NCBI GenBank assembly: GCA_022829145.1
Contig: CM040761.1
Span: forward strand, 870,768 to 934,767
Direction: 5' to 3'
Source: Albula goreensis
Taxonomy: Eukaryota > Chordata > Actinopteri > Albuliformes > Albulidae
DNA length: 64,000 bases
The number at the start of each line of letters is the position of its first letter. Within the stretch, counting starts at the first letter, position 1. The position numbers and the translations under genes are program-made. Below, piece after piece: positions 26,001-38,000 of this stretch. Under the pieces are notes generated by a model that did no database searches, had not been told where the DNA came from, and was given only the letters and a program-made list of their open reading frames with translations.

Positions 26001-29000
26001 AATACCAAAAGTTTGACCTTGGTACTGGTACCAGCTTTGATACCTCGGTATCGATACCAAGTCAAGTCATGAAAGGACGACTTGAAAAAAATGACCAAAA
26101 ATATTTATTAACAAAGCTGCACAGCCATTTTTTCCACAACTTGTGGGCACTCTTTAGCTCTTTGTGAGTTTCCATTTCTCTATGGAACATGTTACTGTAA
26201 GTATTCTACCTCCATAGTGATGCAACACACAGGAGACACATGACCTGCAGCTCAATCCAAAGCACACAGAATTAGCATGCACACCATGTCACTATTCAAA
26301 GATGCAATGTTTTTCGATGAATGCAATATAGACCAAGGTCAGAATTTTCATCAAGTATTGAAATTTGCAAAATGGTGGTACTTGCAAAATGGTATAGTAC
26401 TGCTTTAAAATGTTGGTATCGTAGTAGTTTTAAAGTACCGGTGTACCAAACAACCCTACTCCCCCCTCAGGCCACACAGCTGCCCAGCAGTCCTGAGGAA
26501 ACTCATGTCTCTCAGCATTTGGATTACACAGATAAATGAATTCAATGCTCTTTTTCGGTGACCATTACATTATACTGGCCTAACATTTCACATAGATATA
26601 CAGAGTGTTACTTTTGCTGTGAAAATTACAATGAAATCTTTCAAAGCTGCTGTTTTGGGTCCATTGAGCTCCAGACTGGTGCTGATGTGTGGTGATACTT
26701 GGATTCCCCCTTCTTCTTGCTGTTCACTATGCTGTGAACACTCATCTGCACAGCAGGGCTCCCCTGAGCTGAGAGGCCCTCCCCAGAGTGGGGCCCCTGA
26801 GTGCGGCCCTTGAGCAGGGCCCCTGAGTGGGCTCCCAGGGTGGAGCCCTGAGTGGGGACTGTGATTGGGCTATGATGAGGTGATGAATGGGGAGAGGAGA
26901 AGGGTGGCCTGCTCTGTGTCCAGGTGATTGGCTGCTGCATGGCTGGGCTTTGCTTTGCTCCATAGGGCTCGACTGGGCTTTACTCCCCGCCTGACTCTCC
27001 AGGCTCCATCTCTTAGGCCACACTTCCCACATCCTCCCGGCTGATTACCACCACCTGGCTGCTTCCCCTCCTGCCGCTGTCCACCTCAGCCCCCTGCCTG
27101 GGCCTCATTTAAACAAGCCGCAGGAAGAGAGGGTTTCTCATACTGCCATGCAGGGCTCAGCTGCAAAACTCCTGTAATTCTGTCTTCCAAACATGTGCAA
27201 TATAGCCTACCACAGTTTCAGGAAAAAAATAACTGGGTGTTTAAAGCCACTCTAAACCCTGAGCATAACTATCTCTCTATTCTGACTAATAATGCATCAA
27301 TCTAATAATCAGTAATTAGAACGATGTCAAATCATGGAATTATCAGTTGGATCAGCAGTATGGAAATATCAGTGAATTATCAGTATGGAAATGCAGTTGA
27401 TAGTATTTCAAAGCATTGATCACACAGTCTAAACAATACTGGACCAGAACCACAGTTTACAGCAAGCCAGTTCAGGTTATATCCAGCACCCAAAATTGTC
27501 TACACAGCTGCTCAGCCTGCCTTGTGTTCACTTCCTCTGGACAAGTTTGATGAGGAAACTTGGCCATACCGTCTACCTCTTACTCACACCACCGCCTGGC
27601 TGAATATTCAGAGCCAGATTAACTAAAACAGTCGCAATCGGCGAAAATCAATATTAAGATGGACTTTGCTGCGACTGTCACTTTGCAGCTTTCCTCTTGA
27701 TCCATAGTAAAATATGTTCATGTATATGTATACCTAGGGTGAAGGCGCGAAAACAGGGTGGATATTTAGCATATGAGGCCAAGTAAGTATTCCGTCTAAT
27801 TTACTAAACCTTGAAGTAATAGCGACTCCCTCTTTGAATGAGAATGTTTACGACTTCTGAAAGCAAGTGGAAATTGTGCGCTGATACATACTATTCCTCT
27901 CACTCTATAGAATGCATGTTAATAAGTTGATCTCTCTGCAGTATATAGCAGCAGCAATCGGAGCCAGGGAAAGATACAGCAGATAAAGGCAAAGCGAATA
28001 ATTAAAGAGATGGTGTTCCGTCCAAGAATTACCCTCTTTCAGTTAACCTAACAAATACTGACGTGACATTACACAGGTTCAAATTCTCTGTCGGTTGTGG
28101 TGATGCTATTGTGAACTTTACATGTCCTTGCACACGGATCTTTTGAAAGTACAGTTGCATGTCATACATGTGCGTTGTTCAACCATACAAAATAAATGGC
28201 AGCTTTATTTTCAGGAATAGACCTATCTACAGACACTGAGAGAGTGGAATGACCGGAATGTGTTAGCCTTGCTGTAATAACCTTATTCCAAGTGTGATAA
28301 TATTCCTTCTGTTGTTAGACTACCAGCGGTGTTATTGCCCGCATTATATTGTAGAAAAGCTTTCTGTGTACGGCCTATTTGCTTCACTTCCTCTATAGTT
28401 CGTTTTTATTAGCATATTCCTAATAATGTAATTGTGAACATGATGTCACTCCAAACCTTTCTCCTCTCGGTTGGTGTTTAATTCCCATGTAATACAGCAT
28501 GATGAAACTTTTCTTTGTTGGTCGTTATATCTGTTATCTGATCGGTAAATTAAAGTTATATTTTTCTGCGCAATTTTTTTGCGTCTGCGCTCCGTATCCA
28601 TATCGTAACGACTTATGACTGAATGAGTAAGCATGTCATATCTGATCCTTTTTATGGGCGTCTTCTACGCAAAAATTCCGACATGAGGGCGTATAATTTA
28701 TTGGTTGCATAATTAATCGGTCGTTAATATTTCGTTGTTTGCAACCGCGGAAGTGTCGCTAAACAGCGAATATTTCCGCGCTGCGACTATTCCTTAGTAA
28801 ATTCTGCCTGTTTTACAGTTCCAGTCAGCGGAATCCAGTCAAAGTCAATGTTTTTTATTTGCCTCTATTTACTTGTAAATCTGAATAAACCATGTGTTAT
28901 CCCAGTTGTTTGTAATTTTGCAAACTCTATTACTTACGAGTGTTTAATTATTCTGTTACAGTCCAGTAATGAGTTTTCACCTGGAATAGAATATCCTTCC

Positions 29001-32000
29001 ATGTCATATTGACTTTACCCTGGCATATGGGCCTGTGACTGTGTGAACTGGCATTAAAGCTGAAGCGCTGTAAGGAATAAAGGTTTTTGACACTGAAAAC
29101 AATAGCGCATAACTTCATTTCATTTTCTGAGTACTGCCTGTGTTCATTTTCTTCAGAAATACACGTTTTTAAGGCTTTTAAGAATGTTCCAACTATTTGG
29201 TGTTTAACGAGAATTGTGACTCATTTGAAGGTGATTGTTGTGAAATACGGATGTCCCTAATATTTTTATCTCTGAGTGTAGAATCAGATAGTGATTTTGC
29301 AAAAATGGCATTTATTATCTTGTAAAATCTGTTAATACTTTTAGCCTTTGTTAATATTTATAGCCCAGTAATTCAGTAATAGAGTGAGGTGTCTTAGGGA
29401 TAAATTCTCCTGGGCACTTGTTTGGATAACCTGGAGGTAAGTGATTAAAATATTGGGCTAAATATGCTCTGCTTGTATCTTTTCTGCATGTTTGCTGTAT
29501 CTTATTTTCTTTGCTTTAGCTCTGTGCTAAGCAACCAATATGAGACGCAACAAAGCAAAAGCAGAACCCAGCTCTGTGCACATCTTCTCCAGCTTCAGTC
29601 CATGCTTCATTCCAGCCGCCATTTGGAATGTTCTCTCAACATCGTTCAACATGAGCTACTGATATTTCTGTTCTGATGTAACCATCATTTCTCATTGGGC
29701 TGTGCTCATTCAAATGGCATTTTTATAGTTCAGTTTCTATGGTTTTGTTTCCATTCATACACAAAAAGTACAAAAAGCTGTCAGGAGGAACATATACCAT
29801 GCACTCTCCAATGGGCTGAGACCTCCTCTTCCATTTCTATCATCCACATTCTTGTATGTTTGTGTCACTGTGTTTGGTCTACATGTATCCTCTGGTGAAT
29901 CAAATGGACCTAATGGAGTGATCATGTATACCTTATGTAGTGATCAAATGGAGCTTATGTAGTGATCAAAAGGAGCTTATGTAGTGATCATATGGACCTT
30001 ATGCAGTGATCATGTATACCTTATGTAGTGATCAAATGGAGCTTATGTAGTGATCAAAAGGAGCTTATGTAGTGATCATATGGACCTTATGCAGTGATCA
30101 TGTATACCTTATGTAGTGATCATATGGACCTTATGCAGTGATCAAAAGGAGCTTATGTAGTGATCATATGGACCTCATGCAGTGATCAAATGGGGCTTAT
30201 GTAGTGATCAAATGGTAGGTGATGGATTCCTTTGATAGTCTGTTTCTGTTTGAACTCAAATCCATAATCATCAGCTTTGTAGAGTCATTTTATGACCAAC
30301 ATGAATATTTTCGACAAAATATGCTTGTTAATTTAGGCTATACTTAACTTTATGGATTCCAATAGCAGTTCCATAATTTATTCTTTAAAATTCTAGATTA
30401 ATGATCTGCCCATGCTACTCTAATACTTATCAAGAGCTATTTACACAGGTTACCTTCATATGCACTACCCTTGTAATGATTTACACAGGTTACTTGCATA
30501 TACACTACCCATGTAATGATTTACACAGGTGACATTCGTACACACTACCCATGTAATGATTTACACAGGTGACATTCATACACACTACCCATGTAATGAT
30601 TTACACAGGTGACATTCATACACACTATCCATGTATCGATTTACACAGGTGACATTCATATACACTACCCATGTAATGATTTACACAGGTGACATTCATA
30701 CACACTACCCATGTAATGATTTACACAGGTTATGTTCATATACACTACCCATGTAATGATTTACACAGGTGACATTCATACACACTACCCATGTAATGAT
30801 TTACACAGGTTATGTTCATATACACTACCCATGTAATGATTGGTAATGGGAAAGCTTGTTTGAGGGAGTGAGCAGAGATGGTGATTGTGAGTGAGCAGGG
30901 ATAGTGATTGTGGGAGTGAGCAAGGATGGGAATTGTGAGTGAGAGTAAGCAGGGATGTAATTGTGAGTGGGCATGGGCCGGGTTGGTGACTGTGAGTGAG
31001 AGTGAGCAGGGATGATGATTGTGAGTGGGACTGAGCAGGGATGATGATTGTGAGTGGGAGTGAGCAGGGATGTGATTGTGAGTGGGAGTGAGCAGGGATG
31101 TGATTGTAAGTGGGAGTGAGCAGGGATGATGATTGTGAGTGGGAGTGAGCAGGGATGTGATTGTAAGTGGGAGTGAGCAGGGATGTATTGTGACATGCTG
31201 CAGGCTATAGTGTGAGTGCTGTGCTGTGCTGTGCTGTGCTGCAGGCTGTAGTGTTCTGCTCCAGAGGGGGGCACTCTCCCAGTGCCAGCAGCTCCGTTCT
31301 TTCTTCTGGAGGAAGTGGCAGAAGACCCACAGCGTTGTGCGCCCAGCCACGGTCCAGCCTGCTTACAGTGTGCCAAAGGTGCGCATCACCCACACACTCA
31401 CCCCACACTCACACTGCTGCATCCTCATTTAAACATGTACAGCTCAACACTTCCACTCCAGTGAGTGAGATGTGCTTAGTATTTATATTCAAGTGTGACT
31501 GTGGTGTGGCCTTTTGGAATCTTTCAGGCAAGACAAAACCAGTTGAGGGTATACACACCTATACAGAGTATATCCACTGGGGATACACAGCATACTCACC
31601 TATTAGCCTTATTACCATTAATATATATGGGCTTTGGAGGTACAGTATGCCCACTGAGGAGAGGTATTGAAAGCTAAAGCACAGATACATCAGAGCAGGG
31701 CCCCAGGCAGTAGGAGGAGGGCGGTAGATGGACGGGACTGGTCTGGGAAGAGGGGGGACAGGATGGAGGGAGTCGGAGCAGGGCCCTAGACTTCCACCAC
31801 ACTGAATGACCCCATTGTCATTCCAGACTGGGGTTCATCTTCACGTATGATCTTCATGTCTTGTGTTCCCCGCAGCACATAAAGAGGCCAGACTATGTGA
31901 CGACAGGCGTCGTGCCGGCCTGGGGAGACTACATAGAAATAAAAGATGAAGATCAGATTCAGGGTCTGCGGCGTGCCTGTCAGCTGGCCCGCCACATCCT

Positions 32001-35000
32001 GCTGCTGGCGGGGAAGAGCTTAAAGGTACAGAGACATACAGCGTGTGTGTGTGTGTGTGTGCTGCTGCTGGAGGGGTAGAGCTTAAAGATACAGAGACAC
32101 ACAGCGTGTGTGTGTGTGTGCTGCTACTGGCGGGGAAGAGCTTAAAGGTACAGAGACACACAGCCTGTGTCCATGTGTGCGTGTTTGTGTGGTGTGCGTA
32201 TGAGTGTGTGTGTGTGTGCATGTACATTTGTGTATGTGCATGAGTGCATGTGTGTGTGGTGTGTGTATGCATTGGGGTGTGTGTGGTGTGTGTGCATAGG
32301 TGTGTGTATATGTGTCTGTGTGTGTGTGCGCATGCATGTGCATGGGTGTGTGTGTGTGTTTGTGTATATGTGCATAGGTGTGTGTGTGTGTGTATGCATG
32401 CATGTCTGTGCATGGGTGTGTGTGTGTATGTGTGTCTGTGTGTGTGCACGCATGCATGTGCATGGGTGTGCGTGTGTGTTTGTGTATATGTGCATAGGTG
32501 TGTGTGTGTGTGTATGCATGCATGTCTGTGCATGGGTGTGTGTGTGTATGCATAGGGGTGTGTGTAGGTGCATGGGTGTGTGTGTTTGTATGCATGTATG
32601 TGTGTGTGTGTACATGTATGTACATGTATGTGTGTGTGCGCATAGGTGTGTATGCATGTATGTGCGTGTATGTGCATGAGGGTGTGTGTGTGGAGTGTGT
32701 GTGCATGGGTGTGTGTGTGCAAATGTGTTTGTGTGTGTGTATAGGTGTGTGTGTGTGTATGTGCATGGGTGTATGTATGTCTGTGCATGGGTGTGTGTGT
32801 GCGGGCATGTGTGAGCATTTGTGTGTGCGTGTGTGTGCATGGGTGTGTGTGCGCGTATGTGCAAGGGTGTGGGAGAAGCTCCTCTAGCATATGAGCTTGA
32901 AGTACATTACAAACTTGTCGCACTGGGCTGATGTTGCACATGCTATGCCTGTGTGATAGGAACCAGAAACATTCAGGAAACACATGGATGAATTAATATG
33001 TAATTGACACAAGCATAAAGTGACTGCACTTCAGCATCATATGCGCAGGGCTGCCATAGCCTGGAATCTTTTAACAGAAGAATAAATATATTTCTTCTTT
33101 GGCATTTTTTATCATTGTTTTTGGCGCATTTGTGTGCTTCACTGAAAATGCCTGGAGCAGGAACAGAGGCTGAGCTTTATTGGGAGTGACCTCTAGGCAT
33201 CCAACATTTTTTCTGATCTTGAGTTGAAAAATGTTCACATTTGATCAAAAGCTACACTCATCAATGTCACTCCTCAACCAGCCATCCAATCACAATGAAT
33301 GTGGGGTCAAATCGCCACATGGTTGACGCTGTGTTAGTACTATTTGTTTGTCCTGTTAGCACCCTAGCTAGATGAAAACATAACTTAAAGTAGTGATCAT
33401 AACCGTGCAGTAGACAGTAGTATGAGTAACGACTGTCTACTGCACGGTTATGATCACTATTTGATCACTATTTTAAGTATTTTAATGTAGTAAATGCAGA
33501 GTGTTTTCCTTTGTGAAATGCATCAAGCGTGCTATTAACCTGACATGGACAGTAAAATCATGTATAACTCGGTTTAATATTGAGATCATTTGAAGCATGT
33601 GAAAATGGTAATATGGAACTTCCTTATCATCATATTACATGAATTGGTCTTAAATTAGCTGGCTATTCATACTTATGCTAACATTTGTTAACCCATGGAT
33701 TCAATTAAGTACTAACTCAAAGCATATCCACCTTATCACTGTGTGACGCACATTCATTTGCAAGCCATGGATGAAGGTATATTACTATCCTGAAACTGCA
33801 TCAGAAGAAACCTTGAGTGATATTAAACTTTCTGGGTCTCTCCTTCTTCTGTCCCTCAGGTTGGCATGACGACTGAAGAAATAGACTTTATTGTTCATCA
33901 AGAGACAATCAGACATAATGCCTACCCCTCTCCCCTGAACTACGGAGGGTTTCCAAAATCAGTCTGCACCTCCGTCAACAATGTGGTGTGTCACGGTATA
34001 CCTGACAGGTATTTCCCTCCTCTGCTTCCCAGGATTGGAATCCCCAATGATTACAGTAGCATCTCAAAGAGCTCCAGCCCTTTAGCGCCAGTGGCAGTAT
34101 GCTTAAGGGTAGCAGGAGATCGCACAGAGCTGTGTGCTGTAGTGAGATGTAATGTGACAGTGATTTTCTCCTGCTTATAAATCGTGAGGCACTCTGTATG
34201 GCATCTGCTTCGCTCAAGGCGTGTAGTGATTTTTCTGCTTAAGTATTTGGCAGATGTTCTTTAGCAACTAAAATCACATATGCATTGTGTTGATTTCAAA
34301 CGTAAAGCAGTTCTAATCCCAACGGGCACTTTTATTTTGGTTATTGGCAGAGGCCAATATAATGCCTCTATGCACTGCGTTCTTATTCACATATTTGTGC
34401 TTTATGGTCTGAAATTCTGTTATGTGTCTGTATCTGTGTTATACTCATGAAATTCCATGAAATCCTCATAAAAGTGCAGCAACAGTGGAGTTAAAGATGA
34501 CAGGAAGTAGACCTACTTCCAGATGTTATCTTCTGGGGAAGAACAGCTTCATGTTTATACATTACATTTACATAGAATATTTCCTCTGACCAAAGACATG
34601 TCGTGCAATCAACAGAAACTGTTCCTGAGAACATGATTCACATGAGGTGTCCATATATTCCTATATTCTGCACAAGTTAATCACAAGGAGCTCTTTGACT
34701 TTAATGTGGAGCTGAAAAGCCAGAAATAGGCCATGCCATTTCCTGGCCTCACTGATGTCATTAACAAGTTTATATTTGCACCACTTGCACCCATTATATT
34801 TCACTGGATTAGAGTCACAGAGGCACAGACAGATCTGGAGATAAAAAGCTTGGCTTCCCACAGGACAGTTAAGGAGAAATTAGACCAAATTACTGCTAAT
34901 TTTATGCTGTCTGGTTTGTGTGTTTGTGTCTGTGTTCGAGTGTATGTGCATGTGTGTGTGTACGTATGCGAGCATGTGCATGTGTGTGTGCGTGCGTGTG

Positions 35001-38000
35001 TGTGTCTGCCTTCTGTGGGATTTCTCTGAAACTCTGTCTCATTACTGGCTTTTTGGTTTGTTTTCTTCCTCTGATTGAATTCCCTGGATTTTCAGTCGGC
35101 CTCTTCAGGAAGGAGATATTATCAACATAGACGTTACGGTCAGTACTGGTCTCTCTCTCTCACACATGACCACACGTACATACACACACAAATGCATATA
35201 CACATTACATACATACACACACACACGCATGCTCACACACATATACATACACACAAAACATACACATACACGTACATATCCGCACTGACACACACACACG
35301 TACATGTATATATACTAACACAACATGAAAATCTGTAAAATGGAGAAAGCCAAATGCACAGATGGGGGTGCTGTTCATCCGAGCCACATAGCTTTATTCC
35401 CCCCTCCCTGTCTTCTCTCTCCTGGCTCTCCCCGTCTCTCAGTCTTTCACTCGCTGCAGTCGGGGCCTGTGGTGGGTCCGCCCCCAGGCCCCCCCCACCC
35501 CACCCGCTGCGTGTCACATCACAGACAGGCGTAATGGTTATTGATCTATGGAGCGCTGGGCACATGCCCCCCCCACGCCTGCCCGCTGCACATCGACAGG
35601 TTATGTATGAGATGAGCTAAGATGTGGAAAACAGATGAGAGAGAGAGCCTGTCATTTCTCCCCCTCCCCCATCCCTTCCTCTCTTCCTCTCAGCCATCCC
35701 TCCCTCTCTTCCTCTCCCCCACCCTCCCTCTCTTCCTCTCTCCCTCGCTACAGATTGATCGTCCTGTTCCTGCTGATTCTGACTAGGGCCTGTCATTATT
35801 TTACACTGTCATTAGGGGTTCCGTTGACAGCCCAGCCCTGTCCGTGTCACTCCATCGAGGCAGAGACGTTTCTCTGCATGTTCATTATACTCCTGCGATG
35901 GCCGTGACGTCCTCCTGGGCTGCTGAGGTCAACTTAACCCATTCCTGGTGCTGTGGCAGGCTGCTTTGGGGCAGCGGACCTGAGCAGCGTGGTTTGGGTC
36001 GTGGAAATGAGCTGTCGGATTTGGGTACTGGATCTGAGCAGCAAGGTAGTGGCCCTGATCAGTAGGGTTTGGATAGTGGACCTGAGCAGCTGGGTTTTGG
36101 GTAGTGGACCTGAGCAGTGGGGTTTGTGTGGTGGCCCTGAGCAGTGTGGTAGTGGAACTGAGCAGCAGGGTTTAGGTAGTGGACCTCAGCAGCAGGGTAA
36201 TGGTCCTGAGCAGCAGGGTTTGGATAGAGGGCCTGAGCAGCAGAGTGGTGGACCTGAGCAGCAGGATTTGGGTAAAGGACCTCAGCAGTGGGGTTTGGGT
36301 AGTGGACCCGAGCTGCAGGATGTAGATCTAGGCAGCAGGGTTTGGGTAGTGGCCCCGGGCAGTGTGGTTTGGGGTCATGGACCTGAGTTGTGGGGCTTGA
36401 GTAGTGGACCTGAGCAGCTGGGTTTTGGGGTAGTGGAACTGAGCGTGAGGTAGTAGACCTGAGCAGTGTGGTTTGGGTACTGGCCCAAAGCAGCTGGGTT
36501 TGGGTGGTGGACTTGAGCAGCAGGGTTTGGGTACTGGCCCTAAGCAGCTGGGTTTGGGTGGTGGACTTGAGCAGCAGGATTTGGGTAGTGGACCTGAGCA
36601 GCTGGGTTTGAGTAGTGGAGCTTAGCAGCAGGGTTGGGCAGTGGACCTGTGCAGCCATGTTTGGGTAGTGTACCTGAACAGCAGAGGGGTGGACCTGAGC
36701 AGCAGGGTTTGGTTAGTAGCCCTGAGCAGCAGGGTTTGGGTTGTGGACCTGAGCAGTGGGGTTTGGGTGGTGGACCTGAGTGGCGGGGTTTGTGTAGTGG
36801 ACCTGTGCCGTGGTGTTTCGGTAGTGGCCCTGAGCAGCTGGGTTTGGGTGGTGGACTTGAGCAGCAGGGTTTACGTAGTGGATCTGAGCAGCAGGGTTTG
36901 GGTGGTGGACTTGAGCAGCAGGGTTTGGGTGGAGGACCTGAGCAGCGGGGTTTGGGTAGTGACCCTGAGCAGCTGGGTTTGGGTGGTGGACTTGAGCAGC
37001 AGGGTTTGGGTGGTGGACCTGAGCAGCGGGGTTTGGGTAGTGACCCTGAGCAGCGGGGTTTGGGTACTGGGCCTGAGTAGCAGAGTAGTTGACCTGAGCA
37101 GCAGGGTTTGGGTAGTGGGCCTGAGTAGCAGAGTAGTGGACCTGAGCAGCAGGGTTTGGGTAGTGGGCCTGAGTAGCAGAGTAGTGGACCTGAGCAGAAG
37201 GTTTTGGGTAGTGGACCTGTGCAGCAGGGTTTGGGTAGTGGACTTGAGCAGCAGGGTTGGGCAGTGGACCTGTCCAATAATATTTAATTTGACCAGAGAA
37301 CACATAGGGAGAGGTCTGGGCCTTTCATTTTTAATAAGGCTAGAGAACAGATAGGGAGGGGTCTTTTCCTATAATATTTAATAAGGCTAGCAAACACATC
37401 ACGATGGGCCTTTTCCTGTAGTTGTCAGTAATGCTGTTTGAGTCTTTGTGTTTTTCCTGTCATTTTTTATTTTTGGTTTTATTCTGTTGTTTTTGTGTGT
37501 TTTGGTTTTTCGTTCCCTGTCCATGTGCTTTTATTTTCATTTTGACTCTGCCAATCCTTCCTTGTTACCTGTGCCATTGATTACTCATTTGTTTCACCTG
37601 CCCTCTTGTTCACCTGTGTCTTGTTTGCTCGTTAGTCTTGTGTATTTATACCCTGTTTGTGGCTTAGTTCATTGCAAGTTCGTCTCAGTGATATTTCTTC
37701 TGTTACACTACGAGCCTTTTTGTACCTGTTCTGCCTGCCAGTTTCAATCTGCGTCTGTTCCCTGTTTTTTTTAGTTTTGGATTCTGTTTTTGTGCCTTTG
37801 CTGAGTCTGTTACGACCCTATACTGCTTATTTCAACCTACATTCCTGGACTCTGATTCTGTACCTTTGCTGTGCCATCCTAGGCCCATGCCTGTACCTGA
37901 CCCTGGTTTTGGATTTTGGACTTTGCATTTGATTTTTGGACTTTTCAATAAACTCACCTTCATCATCATGTCCACGTCTGAGTCCCTATCTGAGTCCTTA

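Larger units (their letters stand above)
8009..31244 (+). other. metap1d: metap1d intron 1, 23 kb, repeat-rich
   Basis: The largest intron, phase 1. No nested gene is supported. Recognised contents, listed separately: paired inverted repeats (11397-11590), a TG-rich tract (12375-12892), a mariner fragment (15076-15480), a 39-bp minisatellite (17117-17310), a hairpin (18364), a Gypsy RT fossil (19570-20115), a CACCC-type minisatellite (22118-22515), a diverged duplication (22920-24160), a hAT-like repeat (25990-26460), a TIR element (27611-28812), and 22-, 40- and 28-bp arrays (29917-31190). In 8009-11396, 12893-15075, 15481-17116, 20116-22117, 24161-25025 and 28813-29900 I see no further nameable element. 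An unassigned 136-codon frame at 9554-9964 has no known domain. Confidence 0.7.

Noticed and set aside
30438-30840. The regular 40-bp array as a CRISPR-like array
   Set aside because: The units have no distinct spacers: the whole 40 bp repeats, and the host is a vertebrate.
31204-31244. Upstream AG (31203) as the real exon 2 acceptor of metap1d
   Set aside because: It puts exon 1 and exon 2 out of frame; only the AG ending at 31244 joins correctly.
31841-32983. 380-codon minus-strand frame and overlapping frames of about 240 codons made of His/Thr/Cys
   Set aside because: They are translations of a CA/TG-rich array in all phases and overlap metap1d exon 3 on the other strand; there is no domain and no start or splice support.
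35953-37354. Frames of 140-245 codons on both strands with a 9-residue period
   Set aside because: The 27-bp minisatellite unit is a multiple of three, so stops are kept out by repetition and not by selection.
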